A DNA stretch of 9,432 nt from an uncultured Roseburia sp. (GTDB taxonomy: Bacteria > Bacillota > Clostridia > Lachnospirales > Lachnospiraceae), in NCBI GenBank assembly GCA_947652855.1, contig CANTEO010000078.1, positions 1-9,432 on the forward strand, given 5' to 3'. The position numbers and the translations under genes are program-made. Position 1 is the first letter of the stretch, and each line of letters starts with the position of its first letter. Positions 1 through 9,432 of the stretch are shown here, piece by piece. The notes under the pieces were generated by a model. That model did no database searches. It saw only the letters and a program-made list of their open reading frames with translations, and was not told the DNA's origin.

Positions 1-163
1 ACAGGCCGTCCTTTTCCGGCTTTAACGTTCTGTAATTGATGGTTTCCGGCTTTTTCACCTCGCCCCTGGACCACTCCCTGATTTTTTCTGGAGAAGCAAG
101 GCCAATTTTTATTGCATCAAACGCAATCGGCTGATACGATTCTTTTTTTGTTGTCTCTGGCAT
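1..163 (-). CDS. rpoC: DNA-directed RNA polymerase subunit beta' (5' end only)
   Basis: This is the N-terminal 54 codons of the beta' subunit, cut by the window edge. Beta' forms the clamp and the Mg2+-binding catalytic centre of RNA polymerase. The visible start is MPETTKKESYQPIAFDAIKI, followed by IGLASPEKIREWSRGEVKKP and then ETINYRTLKPEKDGL. The segment 'IGLASPEKIREWSRGEVKKPETINYRTLKPEKDGL' is the classic RpoC N-terminal signature, just before the zinc-ribbon cysteines, which lie outside the window. The ATG at 163-161 is preceded by an AAGGGAG ribosome binding site (180-174) with a gap of about 10 nt, which fixes the start. Only 20 nt separate it from the rpoB stop, with no terminator between, so the two genes are almost certainly co-transcribed, as in nearly all bacteria. 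The catalytic residues cannot be checked here. Confidence 0.97.
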   Translation of the reverse strand, partial: MPETTKKESYQPIAFDAIKIGLASPEKIREWSRGEVKKPETINYRTLKPEKDGL

Positions 164-183
164 ATTTGACGTTCTCCCTTCTA

Positions 184-4053
<3,870 letters not shown>

Positions 4054-4060
4054 TGACGTT

Positions 4061-4068
4061 TCACCTCT
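4061..4068 (-). promoter_or_regulatory. Ribosome binding site of rpoB
   Basis: On the minus strand this reads AGAGGTGA, 7 nt before the ATG at 4053-4051. It is the only good Shine-Dalgarno match near the possible starts. It therefore decides between MEKNRIRP (chosen) and the upstream in-frame methionines at 4128 and 4077, which have none. Confidence 0.8.
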
Positions 4069-4073
4069 CGTTT

Positions 4074-4136
4074 TCATTCTATGCAAGCAATTGTATCGCA
4101 ACAAGGCACTACTGCATTTTCCATGCAAAAGGGCAT
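4074..4136 (-). CDS. Possible 20-codon upstream ORF in the rpoB leader
   Basis: An ATG-to-TGA frame of 20 codons lies wholly inside the predicted rpoB leader. The peptide would be MPFCMENAVVPCCDTIACIE, with four cysteines in 20 residues. Its TGA (4076-4074) overlaps an ATG (4077-4075) that is in frame with rpoB, as ATGA. A weak GGTGAG lies about 11 nt upstream of its ATG as a possible ribosome binding site. It is in a different frame from rpoB. I know of no described leader peptide for rpoB with this sequence. It may be a chance ORF, because frames of this size are common. Confidence 0.2.
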   Translation of the reverse strand: MPFCMENAVVPCCDTIACIE

Positions 4137-4170
4137 AGTAAGTCTATCTCACCACAATAGTGCATTTTTT

Positions 4171-4200
4171 ATTATATTACAAGCCCTATTGGAATGTCAA
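4171..4200 (-). promoter_or_regulatory. Predicted sigma-A promoter of rpoBC
   Basis: On the minus strand a perfect -35 hexamer TTGACA (4200-4195) is followed, after an 18-bp spacer, by a perfect -10 hexamer TATAAT (4176-4171). Transcription would start near 4164, giving a leader of about 110 nt before rpoB. Two perfect hexamers suit a highly expressed housekeeping operon. In many bacteria rpoB is expressed from promoters upstream of rplKAJL. Here no ribosomal protein gene lies upstream, so this promoter probably drives the operon by itself. Confidence 0.75.
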
Positions 4201-4243
4201 CATAGAAATCCTTGAAATTCTTTGTTTCATTATTAATATATCG

Positions 4244-4272
4244 TTGAAAAACCGGAATTTGCAAGATATAAT
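4244..4272 (+). promoter_or_regulatory. Predicted sigma-A promoter of the large secreted protein gene
   Basis: TTGAAA (4244-4249, five of six consensus bases) is followed after exactly 17 bp by TATAAT (4267-4272, perfect). Transcription would start near 4279, giving a leader of about 65 nt before the ATG at 4344. It points away from the rpoB promoter, and the two -35 boxes are 43 bp apart. A second, weaker candidate lies just upstream: TTGAAA at 4212-4217 with TAATAT at 4234-4239 (16-bp spacer). The segment between the two divergent promoters is AT-rich and contains the 8-bp palindrome TATTAATA (4231-4238). Confidence 0.7.
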
Positions 4273-4330
4273 AAAATGAGGAAAAATTCTTACTTTTGAG
4301 GCTAGAAGGGCAGGCTAAGAATTCAAATCA

Positions 4331-4336
4331 AGGAGG
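4331..4336 (+). promoter_or_regulatory. Ribosome binding site of the large secreted protein gene
   Basis: A perfect AGGAGG lies 7 nt before the ATG at 4344. It selects that start over the in-frame TTG at 4296, which would put a polar 16-residue extension in front of a well-formed signal peptide. Confidence 0.85.
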
Positions 4337-4343
4337 ATGCATT

Positions 4344-4448
4344 ATGCGAAATGTATATTCATGGAGGAAACGGCTGCTTAGCGCGCTTTTAGCCCTGGGA
4401 TTGTTTCTTGGGGCGATGGATTTTTCTGCCATAACGGCGCAGGCAGCA
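4344..4448 (+). other. Sec signal peptide coding segment
   Basis: The first 35 codons encode a basic n-region with K/R residues (RNVYSWRKR), a hydrophobic h-region (LLSALLALGLFLGAM), and a c-region ending AITAQAA before DTEQ. Small residues at -1 and -3 fit type I signal peptidase. There is no lipobox cysteine, so the product is not a lipoprotein. Confidence 0.9.
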
Positions 4449-7400
4449 GACACGGAGCAAACAGTGATTACGCTGAACGCACTGGGAGGCATGATCGCCT
4501 CTGCGGTGCAGGGGGATACGCCGACCCATACGGCCTGGACGCAGACCGGGACTGGAATTTACAAACGGACGCTGAACAGCTTTTTAAAGCTGCCAAACGC
4601 CATCCCGCCCTGTTACTGCGACACGATCCGGTTTGAAGGCTGGTATGACAGCATGGAATACACAAACAAAGTGGAGGATGTGTTCGTGGAGGGCGGGTCG
4701 CAGACGCTGTATGCAAAGTATGTCTATTTAAATACAATAAATGAAAATGGCGCTATGTGGTTTCAATATACGCCTACAATGGCAGATGTCCGTGGCGGAA
4801 CTGTAAATCAGCCAATTAAGACCACCTTTGCAAACAATGGTTATGAATACTTTTATAAGATCGGCTCTCCTGTCAGCCAGGTTGAAAGCAATTTAAGCAA
4901 CATCAAATTATCTTTACCGCCAAAAATAGGGCAAAGCGCCTTTCACAAAGTCAACGCTGCATACGACATCTTTATTTCTTCTCTTGTCACGCTAGACGGC
5001 ACCTACGCCACACTGCACTATGTTGTGACAAATACAGGCGATACGGATGTTGAGAATTTTAGCTTAGCTTATGCAGCGGATGTAATGATTGGCCATGACG
5101 ACGGCGCCATTGCAAATACAATTGTAGACATAGAAAAGGGCTGCACCTATGTTCAAATGAATGAAAAAGAAAGGACACAGACCAATAACGACGGCACCAC
5201 TACAAAAATCCCCGGCAAGGTATTCCGCTTATATGTCAAAGGATCGTCTTTTGGAATCACGGATGTAGACCGCCTTTGGATTGGGAGGTACAGTGGCGGC
5301 CAATATCGAAATAACGCCTTTAACTATAATGAAAAGCCCACTGCTTCCACTGGCTATGATTCTGCCCTTGCCTGCTCCTGGGTCAACCGCACCATCCCCG
5401 CCAACTCTTCCACAATCTTCAGCGTAAAGCTTGGCGTAGGCGACCTTTCAGAAATGGAGAACGCCAACAACACGGTCACTCTGGACGCCAACGGCGGCGC
5501 ATTTCGCGATGGCAGTGAAGTCGTGCAGCATTCCGGCAGCTCCATCCCCATCGCGAGCCTGGAAGTCCCCACCCGCATCGGCTATAAGTTTGACGGATGG
5601 TACCTAGAGCGGGAGGGCGGCGTTCGGCAGACGGCCAACATTACGGAAAGCATTACGCTGTACGCTCACTGGAAAGAGGCTCTATATGCCCTGGAAAACG
5701 CAACCGTCGTGCAGTCAGATATTGACAATGCGGAAGTCCCAAAGGAGACGGCAGACATTGTGCTGCATTACGAAGACAAAAACATCGGCCGAAAGCAGTC
5801 TTTGCAAGAGCTGCTTCATGCAAGGCAGGACTTAAGCTTTTCCATGGACATTACCGACGGCTACCACTTGCCGGAGAGCATTTTCATCGACATCCGCGGC
5901 GTCGAAAACACCATACGCCTGACGGAAGGGACAGGATACGAATACCGGCTGAATGAAGACAAGACCAAAGCTGAAATCACTGTCTTCCCGGAATATGTCA
6001 CAGGCGACGTGATCGTCAGCACCATCGGCCATCCGCTTCCGGCGGAATGCCCAGACATTATAAACGCCATTGTAGGAGGCGGGAGGGAGAGCGCGGAAAT
6101 CCCGCTCAAATACGACGTCCCTCCGGTGCTTAGGGCCATGGTGACGCCAAGGCGCATCCCAAACCATACCTATCATTATCAATGGTATGAAACTTCTGCG
6201 CCAAGCAACCAGGGAGGCGGAAAGATTCCAAAGGCGACAGAAGCCTTCTATGCCTTTCCGCAAAAGAGGGCGCTTGGGACATATTATTTTTATTGCGCGG
6301 TCACTTCGGAGCGTGACAACGGCCAGACGGCCTGCAAGATATCCAATGTGGTAAAAGTAGAAGTAAAAAAAGACGCGCGCATAGTGACGCTGATGGATAA
6401 AGAGGAAACGGTGACCGGCGCGCCAATTTCCATAGGAGAGGCCATTGTCGTGCCGGATATCGACGACCATTCGCTTATCACGTATTCCTATTACTTAGAT
6501 GAGGCCTGCACAAGGCCGACTACGCCTGACTCTCCCGAACAGGGAGGCACAGGCGCCCTCACAGAAGGAGGCGCGCCTTCCGCCATCGGAACCTACTATG
6601 TAAAAGCCTATGTCCCAAACGATGCGGAGCATGAGGCTTCGGAAAACACGACGGCGGCTAAGCTTACGATATTGCCGACGAGGCACAAGGTAACGATACA
6701 AGTCAACTTAGACGGCAAAGAATGGGAAAGCCACGGCAAAACGTTCTGCTTATTAAATGACGCCGGAACCGCCGTTACCGACCTAGACCTTGTCCCGTCC
6801 GGAATATACCGCATTTTTGACACGACCGACAAAAAAACATCAGAAGATATAGAAAACATGACTCAGACCGACCCATCGGCATATGGGACGGATACAGGGG
6901 CAACGCTTTCCGTAGATGAAAAGGACACTGCTGCGACGGTCAATTATTATACGGTAACGTTCTATGACGACGCCAACGCGTATGACGCAAGCACGCCGCA
7001 AAAGCCGCAGGCCGTCCTTTCCGGGCAAGCCGCGCGCCAGCCAAAAGACCCTGTCCCCCTTCCCGGCTATGTGTTCAACGGATGGACGGCGCAGCAAAAC
7101 AGCGGAATCCCCTTTGATTTTTCCACCCCGATCAAACAGCCTACGAACCTCTATGCAACGTGGGCCTATACGGATCTCTCTTACAAAGTAGAGCATTATC
7201 TGCAAAACAGCCGGGGAGGCTATATGCTTGCAGACATTGATGCCATGGCCGGAACCATTGCGGAACAAGTGGAGGCTCTTCCAAAGGAATATGAGGGCTA
7301 TATGGAAGAAGAGGATAACCCAAACCGCATCCCATCCGGCTCCGTCACTGCGGATGGCCTATTGACCTTAAAGCTCTATTATAAGCCGATTGAATATACG

Positions 7401-9161
7401 ATTGCGTATGATTTAGACGGAGGCTCATTGCGCGAGGGAGAAGAAAACCCAAACGCCTACACCTTGCTTAGCGACGACATTTCCCTGATCCCTCCGAAAA
7501 AGCCTGGCTACGCTTTTCTTGGCTGGACACAGGAAGAATCGGAACCCCCGCAGCAAGAGGTTACCATCCCGTCCGGCAGCATGGGCAATCGACGCTATGT
7601 GGCAAACTGGACGCTTGCGAACCTGCCCTACCAGGTAGAGCATTATCTGCCTACGAAGGACGGGGACTATGCTTTAAGAGACACCGAACGCCTGGAAGGA
7701 AAAGCAGGAGAAGAAAAAACGGCCGCGCCAAAACAATACGAAGGCTACGCCGAAGACCTGGAAAACAAAAAGAACATTTTAAACGGGACTGTGGCCGCAG
7801 ACGGCTCATTGTGCTTAAAGCTCCACTACCGCCCGATCGAGTACCGCATCAGCTATGAATTAGATGGCGGTTTTTTGCCGGAGGGAACAGAAATCCCCAC
7901 CACATACTCCATCATCAGCGACCGCATCTCGCTCCCTCGCCCAGAGAAAACAGGTTACGTGTTCACAGGCTGGAAAGCGCCAGAAAACGACTCCCCGCAA
8001 AAAGACGCCGCCATCCCATCAGGCAGCACAGGAGACAAAAGCTTCACCGCAGCCTGGGCAAAGCGGACTGACATCGCCTACTTTGTGGAGCATTATCAGG
8101 AAAACCTTACCGGGACTGGCTACACATTAAAAGAACAGGAAGAGCTTAAGGGAACCACCGGAGAAACCGTCACCGCAATTCCAAAAAACTATGAAGGGTT
8201 CACTGAGGACACCGGAAACCCCCTTCGTTTGGAAAGCGGAGACGTCACTGTGCAGTCCCCACTCACGCTTAAGCTCTATTATAATAGGAATCAATATGCC
8301 ATCCGCTTCGTCGTAGATGCATCCAAAGCGGCTGTAACAGGGGAAACCGTCCAGACATTGCTTCACGGACAGGAAATCAAGCCGCCTATTGTAACCCCAA
8401 ACAAAGGCTACCTGCTCAATCCTCTGCATGGAGGATGGGACGCAGACGTGCCGATCACTGCAAAACAGAACGCCACCTTTACCGCCCAACTAAGCGAGGC
8501 GCCTCCTTCTAAGGATCATGTTCAGGCCCCGATTATTACAAAGCCGTTAGAGAAGGTAGAAGAAACCATACTGAAAACCAATACGGACGTAAAGGATCCA
8601 AAAGGCTCCAAAATGTATCCGCTCATGCTGCAGGCGTTTGGAAAGAATAAATCCATTCGCTTAAAGTGGCGCAAAATCAACGACGCAGACGGTTATGTCC
8701 TGTATGGCTCACGGTGCGGCGTCCGCATGGAGCGCATTCAGATGTTTGCCAACCGGAAAACCACATCTTATACGTTGAAAAGATTAAAAAAGGGCGTTTA
8801 CTATAAATATATTATCGTCGCATATAAGGAAATGAACGGGAAAAAACGAGCCATCATGAGCTCCAAATCGGCTCATGCCGTCACAAATGGAGGAAACAAT
8901 GGCAACCCCATGAAGGTTTCCTGCAAGCCGGCCCGCTTAAAATTGAAGAAAGGCAAAACAAAGAACCTAAAGCCTTCCTACAAAGAAAAGAAAAAAGTTC
9001 GGGTACACATTGCAAAATTCCGCTTTTATTCGGACAATGAAAAAATTGCATCCGTAACGGGAAAAGGCAAAGTAAAGGCAAAAAACCCCGGCAGCTGCTA
9101 CATCTACGTATATGCGCAAAACGGATGTTATAAAAAGGTCAAGGTGAACGTGACAAAATAA
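4344..9161 (+). CDS. Secreted multidomain adhesin-like protein with MucBP-like, InlB-type and Ig-like repeats
   Basis: Predicted extracellular protein of 1,605 residues; its substrate and partner are unknown. Residues 1-35 form a signal peptide: a basic start (RNVYSWRKR), a hydrophobic core (LLSALLALGLFLGAM), and likely cleavage at AQAA/DTEQ. Modules in order: degenerate Listeria-Bacteroides (InlB B-type) repeat (~40-126); unassigned beta-rich domain (~127-374); canonical InlB-type repeat (377-444; TLDANGG, GYKFDGWY, LYAHW); beta-rich segment with ITGDV-like ending (~445-572); Ig-like domain around YHYQWYE (~593-680); MBG/YDG-like domain (~681-779); Cna-B-like segment starting KVTIQVNLDGKEW (~780-869); InlB-type repeat (870-942); three tandem MucBP-like + InlB-type units (943-~1390); FN3-like domain (~1424-1517); and a basic Big2-like domain (~1521-1605). 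There is no LPXTG, C-terminal membrane segment or enzyme motif. MucBP and InlB-type repeats are known from host- or mucin-binding surface proteins, so adhesion is an inference. The gene is monocistronic, with its own promoter and terminator. Confidence 0.9.
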   Translation: MRNVYSWRKRLLSALLALGLFLGAMDFSAITAQAADTEQTVITLNALGGMIASAVQGDTPTHTAWTQTGTGIYKRTLNSFLKLPNAIPPCYCDTIRFEGWYDSMEYTNKVEDVFVEGGSQTLYAKYVYLNTINENGAMWFQYTPTMADVRGGTVNQPIKTTFANNGYEYFYKIGSPVSQVESNLSNIKLSLPPKIGQSAFHKVNAAYDIFISSLVTLDGTYATLHYVVTNTGDTDVENFSLAYAADVMIGHDDGAIANTIVDIEKGCTYVQMNEKERTQTNNDGTTTKIPGKVFRLYVKGSSFGITDVDRLWIGRYSGGQYRNNAFNYNEKPTASTGYDSALACSWVNRTIPANSSTIFSVKLGVGDLSEMENANNTVTLDANGGAFRDGSEVVQHSGSSIPIASLEVPTRIGYKFDGWYLEREGGVRQTANITESITLYAHWKEALYALENATVVQSDIDNAEVPKETADIVLHYEDKNIGRKQSLQELLHARQDLSFSMDITDGYHLPESIFIDIRGVENTIRLTEGTGYEYRLNEDKTKAEITVFPEYVTGDVIVSTIGHPLPAECPDIINAIVGGGRESAEIPLKYDVPPVLRAMVTPRRIPNHTYHYQWYETSAPSNQGGGKIPKATEAFYAFPQKRALGTYYFYCAVTSERDNGQTACKISNVVKVEVKKDARIVTLMDKEETVTGAPISIGEAIVVPDIDDHSLITYSYYLDEACTRPTTPDSPEQGGTGALTEGGAPSAIGTYYVKAYVPNDAEHEASENTTAAKLTILPTRHKVTIQVNLDGKEWESHGKTFCLLNDAGTAVTDLDLVPSGIYRIFDTTDKKTSEDIENMTQTDPSAYGTDTGATLSVDEKDTAATVNYYTVTFYDDANAYDASTPQKPQAVLSGQAARQPKDPVPLPGYVFNGWTAQQNSGIPFDFSTPIKQPTNLYATWAYTDLSYKVEHYLQNSRGGYMLADIDAMAGTIAEQVEALPKEYEGYMEEEDNPNRIPSGSVTADGLLTLKLYYKPIEYTIAYDLDGGSLREGEENPNAYTLLSDDISLIPPKKPGYAFLGWTQEESEPPQQEVTIPSGSMGNRRYVANWTLANLPYQVEHYLPTKDGDYALRDTERLEGKAGEEKTAAPKQYEGYAEDLENKKNILNGTVAADGSLCLKLHYRPIEYRISYELDGGFLPEGTEIPTTYSIISDRISLPRPEKTGYVFTGWKAPENDSPQKDAAIPSGSTGDKSFTAAWAKRTDIAYFVEHYQENLTGTGYTLKEQEELKGTTGETVTAIPKNYEGFTEDTGNPLRLESGDVTVQSPLTLKLYYNRNQYAIRFVVDASKAAVTGETVQTLLHGQEIKPPIVTPNKGYLLNPLHGGWDADVPITAKQNATFTAQLSEAPPSKDHVQAPIITKPLEKVEETILKTNTDVKDPKGSKMYPLMLQAFGKNKSIRLKWRKINDADGYVLYGSRCGVRMERIQMFANRKTTSYTLKRLKKGVYYKYIIVAYKEMNGKKRAIMSSKSAHAVTNGGNNGNPMKVSCKPARLKLKKGKTKNLKPSYKEKKKVRVHIAKFRFYSDNEKIASVTGKGKVKAKNPGSCYIYVYAQNGCYKKVKVNVTK
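7170..8490 (+). repeat. Three tandem ~150-residue MucBP-like + InlB-type repeat units
   Basis: Units begin at residues 943, 1092 and 1242, judged from the aligned Y-x-V-E-H-Y motifs (Y947, Y1096, Y1246), a period of 149-150 residues (447-450 nt). Each starts with a MucBP-like half: VEHY, then a G-containing turn, K-x-YEG(Y/F), and LKL(Y/H)Y. An InlB-type half follows: YxIxYxLDGG, GYxFxGW, IPSGSxG, then xxW. The second half of unit 3 has lost DGG and the final W motif (GYLLNPLHGGWDADV), so it is degenerate. DNA identity is patchy. The longest match I noticed is GTAGAGCATTATCTGC, shared by units 1 and 2 (7188-7203 and 7635-7650), so this is an old duplication rather than a recent one. Confidence 0.85.
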
Positions 9162-9172
9162 AAAACAAAATG

Positions 9173-9202
9173 GGAATTCTCCTGCGGGAGGATTCCTTTT
9201 TT
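9173..9202 (+). terminator. Intrinsic terminator after the large secreted protein gene
   Basis: GGAATTCTCC (9173-9182), loop TGCG, then GGAGGATTCC (9187-9196) form a 10-bp stem with one G-U pair, followed at once by six T (9197-9202). It begins 11 nt after the stop codon. The A-rich stretch before the stem (9155-9170) means it could also work in the other direction. It separates this gene from the next one. Confidence 0.9.
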
Positions 9203-9263
9203 ATGCCATCCACAGCATTTCGAATATTTGAATTCAAAACAAAGCCAAAATAGTTACTATAAG

Positions 9264-9292
9264 CTGTAAATTATTTCGTATTGTAGTATAAT
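9264..9292 (+). promoter_or_regulatory. Possible promoter of the last, partial gene
   Basis: A perfect TATAAT lies at 9287-9292. The -35 region is poor: CTGTAA at 9264-9269 with a 17-bp spacer matches only three consensus bases, so the promoter may be weak or need an activator. Transcription would begin near 9299. The rest of the gap after the terminator (9203-9263) is AT-rich, and I see nothing else in it. Confidence 0.45.
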
Positions 9293-9331
9293 GACATACT
9301 TAAAATGGGAGGATGGGAATCCGACCATGTG

Positions 9332-9432
9332 ATGAAAACTGTATATCGTCACTCCATGATGGAGAAGGAAGAAGGGGCGAAAAAAGTGAGGTTCGTGACG
9401 CTGGTCGATGTGTACGAGTCGTTTGGGGACAC
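9332..9432 (+). CDS. Unidentified protein, N-terminal fragment
   Basis: An open frame runs off the right edge of the window. From the ATG at 9332 it reads MKTVYRHSMMEKEEGAKKVR, then FVTLVDVYESFGD. I do not recognise the family, and about 33 residues are too few to decide. The start is uncertain. The frame is open from an ATG at 9305 and also offers GTG at 9329 and ATGs at 9356 and 9359. The only Shine-Dalgarno-like stretch (GGGAGGATGGGAA, 9307-9319) is rather far from 9332 and close to 9329. It follows a terminator and a possible promoter, so it is a separate transcription unit on the same strand as the large secreted protein gene. Confidence 0.45.
   Translation, partial: MKTVYRHSMMEKEEGAKKVRFVTLVDVYESFGD

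Larger units (their letters stand above)
4054..4164 (-). promoter_or_regulatory. rpoB 5' leader with inverted repeats
   Basis: This is the predicted untranslated leader of the rpoB mRNA, about 110 nt. In RNA sense, GCACTA at its extreme 5' end (4163-4158) is the exact complement of TAGTGC at 4111-4106. Between them sits a small hairpin, TGCAT-GGAAA-ATGCA (about 4128-4114). Together these could form a nested stem structure ending about 50 nt before the rpoB start. I see no match to a riboswitch or T-box that I know, and no intrinsic terminator, since there is no U-tract after a strong stem. Its function is unknown and the stems are short (5-6 bp), so chance is possible. Confidence 0.35.

Noticed and set aside
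4296..4343. TTG start giving a 1,621-residue secreted protein
   Set aside because: AGGAGG is correctly placed for the ATG at 4344, and the extension would precede a complete signal peptide.
5832..6470. 212-codon minus-strand ORF inside the secreted protein gene
   Set aside because: It is antisense to clear domain-coding sequence, with no ribosome binding site or recognisable family.
7170..8490. CRISPR or recent DNA tandem repeat
   Set aside because: The repeats are ~450 nt, in frame and conserved at protein level rather than DNA level.
8900..9161. Sortase (LPXTG) anchor at the C-terminus
   Set aside because: I looked for LPXTG-like motifs, a hydrophobic segment and a charged tail. None is present; the protein ends in a Lys-rich Ig-like domain.
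9313..9432. Second open frame at the right edge, starting MGIRPCDENC
   Set aside because: Its GGGAGG abuts the ATG with no spacer, and its Arg/Cys/Gly-rich translation is less protein-like than the overlapping frame.

Overview
The window looks like part of a Clostridia chromosome, most likely a member of the Lachnospiraceae. I base this on the form of RpoB (1,289 residues, beginning MEKNRIRPVRAGKG, with an acidic tail), the strong AGGAGG-type ribosome binding sites, GC near 50%, and the C-terminal FN3 + Ig-like module of the large secreted protein. I recognise that module from memory as recurrent in extracellular proteins of this family. No database search was run.

Left part, minus strand: the first 54 codons of rpoC (1-163) lie 20 nt downstream of a complete rpoB (184-4053). 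These encode the two large catalytic subunits of RNA polymerase. rpoB is the first gene after a divergent intergenic region, with no rplL (L7/L12) gene directly upstream. A consensus promoter (TTGACA, 18 bp, TATAAT) sits about 110 nt before the rpoB start. The resulting leader holds inverted repeats and a possible 20-codon, cysteine-rich upstream ORF.

Middle and right part, plus strand: a 1,605-residue secreted multidomain protein (4344-9161) is transcribed divergently from its own promoter (TTGAAA, 17 bp, TATAAT). It has a signal peptide, a degenerate InlB-type (Listeria-Bacteroides) repeat, an unassigned beta-rich domain in an AT-richer stretch, another InlB-type repeat, several Ig/MBG-like modules, a third InlB-type repeat, and three tandem ~150-residue units each pairing a MucBP-like with an InlB-type domain. 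It ends in a basic FN3 + Big2-like module with no LPXTG signal. The architecture suggests a cell-surface or secreted adhesin. An intrinsic terminator follows it.

Right edge: a third promoter-like sequence precedes the 5' end of an unidentified plus-strand ORF that runs off the window.

The housekeeping genes and the adhesin-like gene share only the intergenic region. Nothing in the sequence links them functionally. The less-described parts of the window are the unassigned domain, the C-terminal module without a sortase signal, and the rpoB leader.
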